From Nostoc sp. HK-01 (GTDB lineage: Bacteria; Cyanobacteriota; Cyanobacteriia; Cyanobacteriales; Nostocaceae), in contig AP018318.1 in assembly GCA_003990705.1 (NCBI GenBank), forward strand, positions 3,413,501 to 3,477,500: a stretch of DNA of 64,000 nucleotides. The letters run 5' to 3'. The notes beneath the pieces are model-generated. The model saw only the letters and a list, made by a program, of their open reading frames with translations. It had not been told where the DNA came from and ran no database searches. Both the position numbers and the translations under genes were made by a program. Positions 46,286 through 55,981 of the stretch are shown here, in pieces (positions within the stretch are counted from its first letter, which is position 1; every line of letters begins with the position of its first letter).

Positions 46286-46851
46286 ATCAGCGGTCAGTAA
46301 TCATACTATATGTCTGGCAATAATACCCAATTTTTCCCATTGATGCAGGTTTAAGATAGGCGATCGCTATTTATTTGTTATCCAAACCATTGATGTAATT
46401 TGATATTACAGAAGCTAAAATCACAATTATTGAATTTTATTTAACTATTGAGTTATATCAAAAAATGTTACAAAAACTAATTTTGCTCACTAAGTATTTT
46501 AATGTGACATTTTAAACTCACTAGTTTAAAAATTCTGCCGACTTTATCAGACAATCTCTGCGTTTAAAAATCCGTAGAACTTGATTATTTAATTTGAATT
46601 TTGCCAACAAAATGAAATTATCTTAAATTAATAAGATTTTGTGAAAGACAATTTGTTAAGCTTCTCAATTAGCTTTAGTTGTTAACATTTAAAGTTAGCC
46701 TATTAACTAACAAGGATAGGTTTTAAAGAGAATTATCAGGAACATTGCCATCATAGCTTCAGTGGCAAGGCAGCTTTACTTACAACATCTACCGAGAAAG
46801 TTTAGAGGGTGTAGATATCAAAATTTATAGTCAAAATAGCGAGATAAAACC
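46286..46851. other. AT-rich intergenic region, no gene seen
   Basis: I see no coding region or RNA gene in this 566-bp stretch, which separates the divergent binding-protein gene and the 108-aa gene. There is no obvious repeat. Confidence 0.45.
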
Positions 46852-47178
46852 GTGAAATATTTTTTTCTTTCTGAAGGATGGAATATAGGTAGAGTATGGT
46901 CATCTGATGGATTGTGGCAAATCACCGCATGGCGACGACAACCAGATATTCAGCGGATGAATATTTGTATAGTAGAAAACAATGAATTGCTCTGGCTTTA
47001 TCGTACAGAAGAAGCTGTTTTAACAATAGAAGTTAAACCATCAACCTCAGAAATTGCCAGCCAAACAATTGGTCAAGTAGTGCTAAAGCGTCTCATGAGT
47101 TCCGAACAGGTAATTGAACGTCTGAATACGGCGGAAGCTAAGTGTCAGCTACAAAATATCCATTTGGTGACTCAGTAA
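46852..47178 (+). CDS. Hypothetical protein, 108 aa
   Basis: The reading frame begins at GTG 46852 and encodes a soluble protein beginning MKYFFLSEGWNIGRVWSSDG, with a Trp-rich N-terminus and a C-terminal helix QVIERLNTAEAKCQLQNI. I do not recognise the family. Beta strands (AWRRQPDIQRMNICIVENN) suggest a small alpha/beta fold. No signal peptide or membrane helix. Codon use resembles neighbouring genes. It is isolated, 615 bp before psbB. Confidence 0.6.
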   Translation: MKYFFLSEGWNIGRVWSSDGLWQITAWRRQPDIQRMNICIVENNELLWLYRTEEAVLTIEVKPSTSEIASQTIGQVVLKRLMSSEQVIERLNTAEAKCQLQNIHLVTQ

Positions 47179-47793
47179 TTTAGCTGAGTCAGGAATTACG
47201 TACAAAAATTGCCTGTTGAAACTGGGTGTAGGTGAGGATCTTTAAACTTATAAGTAACGCGATGTGGCACTTCTACTCCCTTACGCCCTTATCTTCTCAT
47301 ATCCCTACACCCTTTCCTCTTCCCATTACCAGAACATACGTAAATGAAATTGTGACGGAGATTTGTGAGAAAATAACACAGATGGGATATTGATCGCATC
47401 TATTTACACGCTTGCAAACAGTTCCATCAATAGTTACACTTTTTAAAACATTCTCATTTTTGTATGGCGATTGCGTAGACGACCAAAAGGCAGCTGCCAC
47501 AAAGGTGGCTCGCTCTATTACCCAAATACTCGCAAGGTATTTGCCAAGTTCTCTCAGAATAAGGGTTGGTGAAAAAAAGCGATCGCTACCCCACAAGGTA
47601 CAGCTACCACAACGTCTAAGTGTTGCCAAATAAGCCACACAGTCTGAATCATCAAGACTGAGCCGTGGTTAAACTCAGAACCCTGGCAATAAAAAAACTC
47701 AGAGATTTCTTTGAGAAGCGGTCTTCGCCTATCTGAGAAATTCAGTAAAAAAATTGCTTTGTAAACATAACTCTTCGAGGAGGAGCGTAGTCG
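47179..47793. other. psbB upstream region
   Basis: The frames crossing this region lack ribosome-binding sites and contain short GC-rich repeats ('gcggtcttcgcc', 'cagctgccacaaaggtggct'), so no gene is called. The psbB promoter and leader should be here. GAGGAGGAG stands just before the psbB start. Confidence 0.5.
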
Positions 47794-49323
47794 ATGGGAC
47801 TACCTTGGTACCGAGTACATACAGTTGTTCTGAACGATCCAGGGCGGCTGATTTCTGTACACTTGATGCACACAGCCCTAGTGGCAGGCTGGGCTGGTTC
47901 AATGGCGTTGTATGAACTAGCCATTTACGACCCCAGCGATCCAGTTCTTAACCCCATGTGGCGACAAGGGATGTTCGTGCTGCCCTTCATGGCACGTCTA
48001 GGCGTTACCCAATCTTGGGGTGGCTGGAGCGTCACAGGTGGCCCGGCGAGTGACCCTGGTTTCTGGTCTTTTGAAGGTGTAGCTGCTGCTCACATCGTAC
48101 TTTCTGGTTTATTATTCCTAGCCGCAGTTTGGCACTGGGTTTATTGGGATTTGGAACTCTTTAGAGATCCTCGCACTGGTGAACCAGCCTTAGACTTGCC
48201 CAAGATGTTCGGGATTCACCTGTTCTTATCTGGGTTACTCTGTTTTGGTTTTGGCGCATTCCACCTCACCGGACTTTACGGCCCAGGTATGTGGATTTCT
48301 GATGCTTACGGAGTTACCGGAAGCGTGCAAGCGGTAGCACCAGAATGGGGACCAGATGGCTTTAACCCCTTTAATCCCGGTGGTATTGTGGCTCACCACA
48401 TAGCTGCTGGTGTTGTTGGCATTATTGCTGGTTTATTCCACCTCACAGTTAGACCCCCCGAAAGGCTATACAAAGCTCTACGGATGGGGAACATCGAAAC
48501 CGTACTTTCTAGCAGTATTGCTGCGGTATTCTTTGCAGCTTTCGTCGTTGCCGGCACTATGTGGTACGGTAGCGCTACAACCCCAATTGAACTTTTTGGC
48601 CCTACCCGCTACCAATGGGATCAAGGCTACTTCCGTCAAGAAATTGACCGTCGTGTTCAAGCTAGTGTTGCTAACGGTGCAAGCTTGTCTGAAGCTTGGT
48701 CACAAATTCCTGAAAAGCTGGCATTCTACGATTACGTTGGTAATAGCCCCGCCAAAGGTGGTCTGTTCCGTACAGGGCCTATGGTTAAGGGTGATGGTAT
48801 TGCTCAGTCTTGGCAAGGTCACGCCGTCTTCACAGATGCTGAAGGTAGAGAATTGACTGTACGTCGTCTACCTAACTTCTTTGAAACTTTCCCCGTAATT
48901 TTGACCGACAGCGATGGTGTTGTCCGCGCTGACATTCCTTTCCGTCGGGCAGAATCCAAGTATAGCTTTGAACAAACTGGTGTCACTGTTAGCTTCTACG
49001 GTGGCGACTTAAATGGTAAGACCTTCACAGATCCTGCTGATGTGAAGAAATATGCCCGTAAAGCTCAAGGCGGCGAAATATTTGAATTTGACCGCGAAAC
49101 CTTGAACTCTGACGGTGTATTCCGTACCAGTCCTAGAGGTTGGTTTACCTTTGGACACGCAGTATTCGCTTTATTGTTCTTCTTCGGACACTTATGGCAC
49201 GGCGCTCGGACAATCTACCGAGACGTATTTGCTGGTGTAGAAGCCGACCTAGAAGAACAAGTCGAATGGGGTTTGTTCCAGAAAGTGGGTGATAAATCAA
49301 CCCGCCGGAAGGAAGCCCTCTAA
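47794..49323 (+). CDS. psbB: Photosystem II chlorophyll-binding protein CP47
   Basis: CP47 is the core antenna protein of photosystem II in the thylakoid membrane. The 509-residue product has the conserved start [19 protein letters not shown], six membrane helices with chlorophyll-binding histidines (for example [15 protein letters not shown] and [18 protein letters not shown]) and a large lumenal loop between helices 5 and 6 (about 255-450). GAGGAGGAG precedes the ATG. It is followed by psbT, an order conserved in cyanobacteria and plastids. Confidence 0.99.
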   Translation: MGLPWYRVHTVVLNDPGRLISVHLMHTALVAGWAGSMALYELAIYDPSDPVLNPMWRQGMFVLPFMARLGVTQSWGGWSVTGGPASDPGFWSFEGVAAAHIVLSGLLFLAAVWHWVYWDLELFRDPRTGEPALDLPKMFGIHLFLSGLLCFGFGAFHLTGLYGPGMWISDAYGVTGSVQAVAPEWGPDGFNPFNPGGIVAHHIAAGVVGIIAGLFHLTVRPPERLYKALRMGNIETVLSSSIAAVFFAAFVVAGTMWYGSATTPIELFGPTRYQWDQGYFRQEIDRRVQASVANGASLSEAWSQIPEKLAFYDYVGNSPAKGGLFRTGPMVKGDGIAQSWQGHAVFTDAEGRELTVRRLPNFFETFPVILTDSDGVVRADIPFRRAESKYSFEQTGVTVSFYGGDLNGKTFTDPADVKKYARKAQGGEIFEFDRETLNSDGVFRTSPRGWFTFGHAVFALLFFFGHLWHGARTIYRDVFAGVEADLEEQVEWGLFQKVGDKSTRRKEAL

Positions 49324-49416
49324 ACAAGTCTGAAGGATGAAGTCTGAAGTATGAAATTCAGAACTTCGTCCTTTAGGTTTCATTTATTACTGGCTGGATA
49401 AGCAGGAGCTTTTGAT

Positions 49417-49521
49417 ATGGAAAGCGTTGCATACATTTTAATTTTTACTTTGTGCATAGGCGTTCTGTTTTTTGCGATCGCCTTCCGCGAACCTCCCCGC
49501 ATTGAGAAAAAAGACGAGTAG
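49417..49521 (+). CDS. psbT: Photosystem II reaction centre protein T
   Basis: This 34-residue one-helix thylakoid protein is read as MESVAYILIFTLCIGVLFFA followed by IAFREPPRIEKKDE. PsbT lies at the photosystem II dimer interface and is needed for recovery after photodamage. The gene starts 93 bp after psbB and is too short for usual gene-length limits. AGGAG lies 11 bases upstream of the ATG. A strong hairpin ends the psbB-psbT unit. Confidence 0.97.
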   Translation: MESVAYILIFTLCIGVLFFAIAFREPPRIEKKDE

Positions 49522-49545
49522 TAGATTGCTATTCCTCAGCTTTGC

Positions 49546-49585
49546 AAAATATCCGCTGTTATCGCTAAATAACAGCGGATATTTT
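49546..49585 (+). terminator. Strong hairpin terminator after psbT
   Basis: AAAATATCCGCTGTTA pairs exactly with TAACAGCGGATATTTT across an 8-base loop, ending the psbB-psbT transcript. Confidence 0.92.
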
Positions 49586-49719
49586 GCTTATTCATATATG
49601 TATAAAATCGCCTTCTATCATTCGGCAGATTGCAAAAGGCAATTTGTTATGTGATATAATCTTCTATCTGGAAGTCGATATGTGTTAACACTAGCTTTCT
49701 ACGCTAGGATTAATAAGGA

Positions 49720-49751
49720 TGTAAGTGTACACTGGTCTTCAGTGACTTACA
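49720..49751 (+). promoter_or_regulatory. Hairpin in the rps1 5' leader
   Basis: TGTAAGT...ACTTACA forms an outer stem and CACTG...CAGTG an inner stem around the loop GTCTT, with a 3-base bulge (GTA). It lies 59-90 bases before the rps1 start, where no strong Shine-Dalgarno sequence is seen. An autoregulatory S1 leader is plausible but unproven. Confidence 0.5.
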
Positions 49752-49809
49752 CAGGCATTACGATTATGTCACAAAAATTTACGGAGACTAGAACCAGGAA
49801 CAAATCAGC

Positions 49810-50838
49810 ATGGTCAATCAGAACATAACCGCTACAGAAATTGGATTTACTCACGAAGATTTCGCTGCTCTACTTGACAAATACGACTATCACTTTAGCC
49901 CTGGAGATATTGTACCAGGAACGGTTTTCAGTATAGAGCCGCGCGGCGCTCTGATTGACATCGGTGCTAAAACAGCAGCATATATACCTATACAAGAAAT
50001 GTCTATCAACCGGGTAGACAGCCCGGAAGAAGTATTACAGTCAAACGAAACACGGGAATTTTTCATCCTTACCGATGAAAACGAAGATGGTCAGCTGACC
50101 CTTTCAATCCGCCGTATTGAATACATGCGGGCTTGGGAGCGTGTACGTCAGTTGCAAGCAGAAGATGCAACTGTGCGTTCTGGTGTATTTGCGACAAACC
50201 GTGGTGGTGCATTGGTACGCATTGAGGGATTGCGTGGATTTATCCCTGGTTCCCACATTAGCACCCGCAAGCCTAAAGAAGAATTAGTGGGTGAAGAACT
50301 ACCATTGAAGTTCTTGGAAGTAGATGAAGAACGTAACCGCTTAGTTCTATCTCATCGTCGGGCGCTGGTTGAGCGTAAGATGAACCGCCTGGAAGTTGGC
50401 GAAGTAGTAATTGGGACAGTTCGTGGTATCAAGCCTTACGGTGCTTTCATCGATATTGGTGGTGTTAGCGGCTTGTTGCACATCTCAGAAATTTCTCACG
50501 AACATATCGATACACCTCATAGCGTGTTCAATGTCAATGATGAAGTGAAAGTGATGATCATTGATTTGGATGCAGAAAGAGGCCGGATTTCCTTGTCTAC
50601 CAAGCAGTTAGAACCAGAACCCGGTGATATGATTAAAAACCGTGATTTGGTCTACGATAAAGCTGAAGAAATGGCAGCTAAATATCGTGAGCAACTGTTA
50701 GCTAAACAACAAGGTATAACTTTAACACCAACTGCTGAAGAAGTTGTTGCTGAAGAAGATATTCCAGCAGCTACCGAAACTGAAGAAGAAATCCCAGCAG
50801 CTATTGAAGAAGAAATTCCCGTAGCTATTGAAGAGTAA
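49810..50838 (+). CDS. rps1: 30S ribosomal protein S1
   Basis: The 342-residue cyanobacterial-type S1 has three S1 RNA-binding domains (about 31-100, 118-186 and 201-270), the third with KPYGAFIDIGGVSGLLHIS. An acidic repetitive tail ends in EEIPAAIEEEIPVAIEE. S1 helps mRNA bind to the 30S subunit; cyanobacterial and plastid forms have fewer S1 domains than the six of E. coli. The weak ribosome-binding region and the upstream hairpin fit autoregulation. In many cyanobacteria nrdR lies between psbT and this gene; it is absent here. Confidence 0.97.
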   Translation: MVNQNITATEIGFTHEDFAALLDKYDYHFSPGDIVPGTVFSIEPRGALIDIGAKTAAYIPIQEMSINRVDSPEEVLQSNETREFFILTDENEDGQLTLSIRRIEYMRAWERVRQLQAEDATVRSGVFATNRGGALVRIEGLRGFIPGSHISTRKPKEELVGEELPLKFLEVDEERNRLVLSHRRALVERKMNRLEVGEVVIGTVRGIKPYGAFIDIGGVSGLLHISEISHEHIDTPHSVFNVNDEVKVMIIDLDAERGRISLSTKQLEPEPGDMIKNRDLVYDKAEEMAAKYREQLLAKQQGITLTPTAEEVVAEEDIPAATETEEEIPAAIEEEIPVAIEE

Positions 50839-50866
50839 AATCAGTAGATAATTGCATTAAAACCTG

Positions 50867-50893
50867 AAAAAAGAGGGATAATCCCTCTTTTTT
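50867..50893 (+). terminator. Rho-independent terminator after rps1
   Basis: AAAAAGAGGGAT and ATCCCTCTTTTT form a stem with almost no loop spacing, followed by further T bases. Confidence 0.85.
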
Positions 50894-50939
50894 TGTTGTT
50901 TATTCATAATTTGCATCTTTTTTAGCGGGGTGAAAGATT

Positions 50940-51674
50940 TTGGTAACTATTCAATGTCAGAATGTAAGTTTTTCTAATATTCAGGCAATTTTTTTTGACA
51001 AAAACGGTACATTAGAAGACTCAGAAGATTATTTGCGATCGCTGGGACAAAAAGCAGCACGAATTATTGATGCTCAATTTCCCGGAATTGGCGAACCATT
51101 ATTAATGGCTTTTGGTATCAATGGCAATTCTATCGATCCGGCGGGTTTATTGACAGTCGCCAGTCGCCGAGAAACCGAAATTGCTACCGCAGCTTATATT
51201 GCTGAAACTGGTAGAGGATGGTTTGAATCGCTCAGAATCGCCCGTCAAAGTTTAAACGAAGCCGAGAAATATCTCGAAGCCTCTCCCGCACCTCTTTATC
51301 CTGGTAGTTTGGAATTGTTACAATCTCTCTCAAACGCAGGACTCAAACTCGGTATAATCTCAGCAGCCGCAACAGCGGAAGTTCAAGCTTTTGTTGCTCG
51401 GTATGATTTAGGTGATTATCTCCAAGCTCAAATCGGTGTGGATGATGGCCCTGGTAAACCAGATCCAGCTTTGTTTTTGCAAGCTTGTGAAGTTGTGGGA
51501 GTAGAACCAAACACTGCACTTATGGTAGGTGATGCGGTTGGCGATATGCAAATGGCAAAAAACGCCAAAGCCGCAGGCTGTATTGGGATAACCTGGATTG
51601 GTAAATCAGATCATGTCCAAGGTGCAGATGTAGTGATTCATCAACTAAATGAAATTCAAGTATTAGGTGTCTGA
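50940..51674 (+). CDS. HAD-superfamily hydrolase
   Basis: The 244-residue phosphatase-type HAD protein has motif I IFFDKNGTLEDS, motif II GIISAA, motif III Lys in GPGKPDPALF and motif IV MVGDAVGDMQMA. The first Asp nucleophile is present, but the second acidic position of motif I is Asn (Asp-Lys-Asn-Gly-Thr instead of Asp-x-Asp-Gly-Thr), a variant also expected to alter acid/base catalysis. The cap domain lies at about 35-130. TTG 50940 is the only plausible start. Substrate is unknown. Its end overlaps the end of the convergent pentapeptide gene by 12 bp. Confidence 0.88.
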   Translation: MVTIQCQNVSFSNIQAIFFDKNGTLEDSEDYLRSLGQKAARIIDAQFPGIGEPLLMAFGINGNSIDPAGLLTVASRRETEIATAAYIAETGRGWFESLRIARQSLNEAEKYLEASPAPLYPGSLELLQSLSNAGLKLGIISAAATAEVQAFVARYDLGDYLQAQIGVDDGPGKPDPALFLQACEVVGVEPNTALMVGDAVGDMQMAKNAKAAGCIGITWIGKSDHVQGADVVIHQLNEIQVLGV

Positions 51675-52055
51675 TTTTAGTTGGATTCCAGCCTGAACTA
51701 AATCAAAATCTGGGGGAAAATGAGTACTGCGATCGCAATCTGCTTTTTCTAACTTTGCACCTTGGAGATCAGCTTGGCGGAGATCAGCTGACATCAATAA
51801 TGCTCCCCGCAAATCTGCATTTCTCAAATTAGCTTGCGAGAGGTCACAAAAGCTGAGGTCAGTTCCTCGGAGATTAGCATCTGCAAGATTCGCACTGTTT
51901 AAGTCAGCATAACTCAGGTCTGAACCTTTAAGGTTAACCCCTGCCAAATCAGCATCACCGAGTTCGGCTTTACTAAAATCCCGTTCTCCCTCAGCATATT
52001 TTTCTAAAAGAGTAGCCACCGTATTAATCGGCTGTTGATAATTTATTTCAGACAT
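51663..52055 (-). CDS. Pentapeptide repeat protein
   Basis: The 130-residue protein contains about 16 pentapeptides of the A(D/N)Lxx type (about residues 30-112), for example SDLSYADLNSANLADANLRG, which would form a right-handed beta helix of about four turns. The N-terminus is helical (NTVATLLEKYAEGERDFSKA). There is no signal peptide. The function of most such proteins in cyanobacteria is unknown; some mimic DNA. It converges on the HAD gene. Confidence 0.92.
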   Translation of the reverse strand: MSEINYQQPINTVATLLEKYAEGERDFSKAELGDADLAGVNLKGSDLSYADLNSANLADANLRGTDLSFCDLSQANLRNADLRGALLMSADLRQADLQGAKLEKADCDRSTHFPPDFDLVQAGIQLKSDT

Positions 52056-52293
52056 AAAACAGCCTCAAATATTTTTGTTTCAAATTCATCATAAAACTGC
52101 TGATGCACAAAATTACAAGAGAAATTGCATCAATTTATCAAATTATAGTAATAGTAATTTACAGGAATTTTCTCATTCCTCACAAGTTCCTCAAATTCTT
52201 TTTATAGGTTCAAAAATAGACCACCAATACTAATTACATTTTAAATTTGCAGATTTAAAACTAATTTTTAGTGCATGAAAGCAAGCGAAAAAC

Positions 52294-52767
52294 ATGAATG
52301 CAACCGTTATGGTAATTGGTTACGGTAATGACTTGCGTAGTGATGATGGCATTGGTCAAAGAATAGCTGATGAAATTGCCTCTTGGGATTTATCGGCGGT
52401 GAAATCTTTAGCAGTTCACCAACTAACACCCGAATTAGCTGATGCTTTGGCAAATGCAGAATTGGCAATTTTTGTTGATGCTTATGTGCCTTCAGAATCT
52501 TTTGATGTGCAGGTGCGATCGCTTTCACCTTCTGGGGAAAATGCGATCGCTGGTCATACTGCCGATCCCCAAGCACTTCTAGCTTTAACCCAAACACTCT
52601 ACGGCCACTGTCCGCCTGCTGTGTGGGTGACAGTACCCGGAGTTAACTTTGAATTTGGCGATCGCATTTCACAGATCACTGAAACAGGTAAAGCGATCGC
52701 TCTCGGAAAAATTATGCAGATTCTCGACAAGTTTAAAAATTTCTGGATGAAATCAAACCTGTGCTGA
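52294..52767 (+). CDS. hoxW: Hydrogenase maturation protease, HoxW type
   Basis: This 157-residue nickel-dependent endopeptidase removes the C-terminal tail of the large subunit of a NiFe hydrogenase after the metal centre is inserted. The family motif GYGNDLRSDDGIG is at the N-terminus; Asp and His residues bind nickel. The region where uptake-hydrogenase proteases read Asp-Gly-Gly-Thr is VHQLTPE here, a pattern I recall from studies of proteases for the bidirectional Hox hydrogenase. No hydrogenase structural genes lie in the window. The HoxW rather than HupW choice is inferred from this one motif. Confidence 0.8.
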   Translation: MNATVMVIGYGNDLRSDDGIGQRIADEIASWDLSAVKSLAVHQLTPELADALANAELAIFVDAYVPSESFDVQVRSLSPSGENAIAGHTADPQALLALTQTLYGHCPPAVWVTVPGVNFEFGDRISQITETGKAIALGKIMQILDKFKNFWMKSNLC

Positions 52768-52916
52768 ACTCAAGCATAGACTGAAAACAAAATATGACTT
52801 ACACACAAAGATTGTCTATTGAGACCGGGTATAGCGGGTAAGGGTTTTAAACCTTAATTGTTCGTTTTCTGGCGAAAAATTCATTCATTACTCAGCACTA
52901 TTACTAAGGAGGATTG

Positions 52917-55721
52917 ATGCAAAAATCTCTCAAGCCCACAAGCGATCGCGCCTTTGATATCTTGCAGGCAGAGAAGCTTAATCCTCTTGATGCTATCTTT
53001 GCACCAAAGACTGTAGCTGTAATTGGTGCTAGTGAAACACCTGGTAGCGTAGGACGCACTCTCCTCTGGAACTTAATCACGAATCCGTTTGGGGGGACTG
53101 TTTTTCCCGTTAATCCCAAGCGCCACAGTGTTTTGGGTATTAAAGCTTATCCCAAAATTGCCGATATCCCCGAAGCCATTGATTTGGCTGTAATTGCCAC
53201 ACCAGCACCCACAGTTCCAGGAATAATTGCGGAGTGTGTCGATGCAGGGGTGAAAAGTGCGATCGTCATCTCTGCGGGTTTTAAAGAAGCTGGTGCAGCC
53301 GGCATCGCCTTAGAACAAGAAATTTTGACACAAGCCCGTCGCGGGAATATTCGCATCATTGGCCCGAACTGCTTGGGGGTAATGAGTCCCCTAAGTGTCT
53401 TAAATGCGACCTTTGCCAGTGCAATGGCGCGTCCGGGAAATGTCGGCTTTATTAGTCAAAGTGGGGCGCTGTGTACGGCGATTCTAGATTGGAGTTTTCA
53501 GGAAAACGTCGGTTTTAGTGCCTTTGTTTCCATCGGTTCGATGTTAGATGTGGGTTGGGGTGATTTGATTTACTATCTCGGTGATGACCCCCACACCAAA
53601 AGTATTGTGATTTACATGGAATCTATTGGTGATGCACGGTCTTTCATCTCCGCCGCGCGAGAAGTTGCCCTCACCAAGCCAATTATTGTGATTAAAGCGG
53701 GGCGTACAGAAGCAGCTGCCAAAGCCGCAGCTTCCCATACAGGCGCGTTGGCGGAGAGTGATGCGGTGTTAGATGCAGCTTTCCGGCGTTGTGGGGTGTT
53801 GCGGGTTAATAGTATTTCTGACCTATTTGATGTGGCGGAGGTATTAGCAAAACAGCCACGTCCCAAGGGGCCGCGCTTGACCATTTTAACCAACGCAGGC
53901 GGGCCAGGAGTTTTGGCGACCGATGCTTTGATTGAGGCTGGCGGTGAACTAACAGCAATTTCCGAAGAGGCGATCGCATCTTTTGACAAAATCCTCCCCA
54001 CTCACTGGAGCCACAACAACCCAATTGATATTTTGGGAGATGCTGATCCCCAACGTTATACCCAAGCTTTAGAAATTGCGGCGAACGATCCCAATAGTGA
54101 TGGCTTGTTGGTAATTCTCACACCCCAAGCCATGACAGACCCCACCCAAACCGCCGAACAATTGAAACCCTATGCCCAAATTCCAGGTAAACCAATTCTT
54201 GCCAGTTGGATGGGGGGAGCAGAAGTTACGGCTGGAGAAACGATTCTCAATCGTCAACGTATCCCCACTTATCGCTATCCAGATACGGCGGCGCGGGTAT
54301 TTAGTTATATGTGGCAGTCTAGCTATAACCTACGCGGTATCTACGAAACTCCGGTTTTATCCGCAGTTGATCCCAACTCAGGTATACCAGACCGCAACTC
54401 AGTCACCAAAATTATTTCCGCTGCTCGTCAAGACGGGCGAACAATCCTGACAGAGTTTGAATCTAAGCAAATATTAGCAGCCTATGGCATTCCAGTTGTA
54501 CCAACTTGTGTAGCTAAAAGTGAGGATGAGGCGCTTAAATGCGCTGATAGTATTGGCTATCCGGTAGTTGTCAAACTATATTCACACGTAATTACTCATA
54601 AAACCGATGTCGGCGGTGTGCAGTTAAATCTTCGGGATGCGGAAGCAGTCAGACAAGCCTATCGCACCATCAAATCCTCCATTGAAGAGAAAATAGCAAA
54701 AGACCCTCACTACTCAGCACTAAAAACGCAAAACTCAGCACTCTTCCTCGGCGTAACAGTACAGCCAATGGTGAAAACCGACGGCTACGAACTGATTATT
54801 GGTAGTAGTCTTGATCCCCAATTTGGGCCAGTGCTGTTATTTGGTACAGGGGGACAACTAGTAGAAGTATTTCAGGATCGAGCGATCGCTCTGCCTCCAC
54901 TAAACACAACTTTAGCGCGGCGGATGATGGAACACACCAAAATTTACAAAGCCCTCAAAGGTGTACGGGGACGGCAAAGTATTGATATGGCAGCCCTGGA
55001 ACAATTGATGGTGGCATTTAGCCAGCTGGTAGTAGAACAACCGTGGATTAAAGAAATAGATATCAACCCGTTGCTGGCAATTCCTCCAACTGCTTTAAAC
55101 TCTGGAGGATTGATTGCTTTGGATGGGCGCATTGTTCTGCACACCCCAGATATTCAAGAACAGCAACTACCAAAATTAGCCATTCGTCCTTATCCCAGCC
55201 AATACATTAGCGAGTGGGCGATGAAAAATGGTACGTCAGTTACCATTCGTCCCATTCGCCCAGAAGATGAACCATTGATGGTGCAATTTCACCAGACGCT
55301 ATCAGAAGAAAGCGTTTATTTTCGTTACTTCCACTTGATTAAGCTGAGTCAGCGCATTACTCACGAACGACTCACGCGCATTTGCTTTATTGATTATGAC
55401 CGCGAAATGGCGCTGGTAGCAGAACACCAAAATCCACAAACAAAAACAAAGCAGATTTTGGCAGTTGGGCGATTAAGTAAACTGCACGGTACCGATGCAG
55501 CGGAATTCGCTATGATTGTGAGCGATCGCTATCAATGTCAAGGTTTAGGCACAGAACTAGTCCGGCGGTTACTACAAGTTGGTCGTCAAGAAAACATTGG
55601 CCGGGTTACAGCCAACATCCTGAGTGATAATAACGGAATGCAACGAGTTTGTGAGAAACTCGGTTTTCATCTTCAACCTACGAGTGACTCAACTGTGATG
55701 CAAGCTGAAATTGCTTTGTAA
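52917..55721 (+). CDS. Acyl-CoA synthetase (ADP-forming type)/GNAT acetyltransferase fusion (Pat-like)
   Basis: The 934-residue protein has a CoA-binding domain (about 20-150; [20 protein letters not shown]), a succinyl-CoA-ligase-like domain, an ATP-grasp domain (about 500-740; [19 protein letters not shown]) and a C-terminal GNAT domain (about 765-930; [20 protein letters not shown]). This matches the Pat/PatZ lysine acetyltransferases that control metabolic enzymes such as acetyl-CoA synthetase. ATG 52917 follows AAGGAGG. In-frame ACTCAGCACT microrepeats occur in the coding region near 54712-54742, with a third copy upstream at 52890. Substrates are unknown. Confidence 0.9.
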   Translation: MQKSLKPTSDRAFDILQAEKLNPLDAIFAPKTVAVIGASETPGSVGRTLLWNLITNPFGGTVFPVNPKRHSVLGIKAYPKIADIPEAIDLAVIATPAPTVPGIIAECVDAGVKSAIVISAGFKEAGAAGIALEQEILTQARRGNIRIIGPNCLGVMSPLSVLNATFASAMARPGNVGFISQSGALCTAILDWSFQENVGFSAFVSIGSMLDVGWGDLIYYLGDDPHTKSIVIYMESIGDARSFISAAREVALTKPIIVIKAGRTEAAAKAAASHTGALAESDAVLDAAFRRCGVLRVNSISDLFDVAEVLAKQPRPKGPRLTILTNAGGPGVLATDALIEAGGELTAISEEAIASFDKILPTHWSHNNPIDILGDADPQRYTQALEIAANDPNSDGLLVILTPQAMTDPTQTAEQLKPYAQIPGKPILASWMGGAEVTAGETILNRQRIPTYRYPDTAARVFSYMWQSSYNLRGIYETPVLSAVDPNSGIPDRNSVTKIISAARQDGRTILTEFESKQILAAYGIPVVPTCVAKSEDEALKCADSIGYPVVVKLYSHVITHKTDVGGVQLNLRDAEAVRQAYRTIKSSIEEKIAKDPHYSALKTQNSALFLGVTVQPMVKTDGYELIIGSSLDPQFGPVLLFGTGGQLVEVFQDRAIALPPLNTTLARRMMEHTKIYKALKGVRGRQSIDMAALEQLMVAFSQLVVEQPWIKEIDINPLLAIPPTALNSGGLIALDGRIVLHTPDIQEQQLPKLAIRPYPSQYISEWAMKNGTSVTIRPIRPEDEPLMVQFHQTLSEESVYFRYFHLIKLSQRITHERLTRICFIDYDREMALVAEHQNPQTKTKQILAVGRLSKLHGTDAAEFAMIVSDRYQCQGLGTELVRRLLQVGRQENIGRVTANILSDNNGMQRVCEKLGFHLQPTSDSTVMQAEIAL

Positions 55722-55728
55722 TAAATTG

Positions 55729-55766
55729 AAAAAGCGTCGCTTGAAATACTAGCGACGCTTTTTTTA
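55729..55766. terminator. Hairpin terminator between convergent genes
   Basis: AAAAAGCGTCGC pairs with GCGACGCTTTTT across an 11-base loop; both flanks are A/T-rich, so it can work in both directions. Confidence 0.92.
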
Positions 55767-55792
55767 GGATGATTAACTAAAGTAAGTGCAGT

Positions 55793-55981
55793 TTACTCCG
55801 AGCTTTTATGCAGTTGATATGTCAGGGGTTGCTGATTATTGGGTACATCATTGGATGAATAATGAGCGATGACAAATAGAGGTAGCGTTAAAGTTAACAG
55901 AGCGATCGCGGTTCCCACAAGGTCTGCCAAACGATGGGAATATGTAGCGGTAGGGTTAGCAGACTGACTATTTGAATCCAT
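55793..55981 (-). CDS. Small single-pass membrane protein, 62 aa
   Basis: The product begins [20 protein letters not shown] with a polar, Ser/Asn-rich N-terminus, then one membrane helix ([20 protein letters not shown]) and a short polar tail. The hairpin at 55729 would serve as its terminator. No named family is recognised; short proteins of this build are common in cyanobacteria. Its ribosome-binding site is weak. An upstream region of nearly 900 bp separates it from the DUF362 gene. Confidence 0.65.
   Translation of the reverse strand: MDSNSQSANPTATYSHRLADLVGTAIALLTLTLPLFVIAHYSSNDVPNNQQPLTYQLHKSSE

Noticed and set aside
47412-47633. Plus-strand 73-aa open frame upstream of psbB
   Set aside because: No ribosome-binding site, and it overlaps repeat sequence; no family resemblance.
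47297-47638. Minus-strand 113-aa open frame upstream of psbB
   Set aside because: No ribosome-binding site, unlikely composition, and it is crossed by short interspersed repeats; likely chance.
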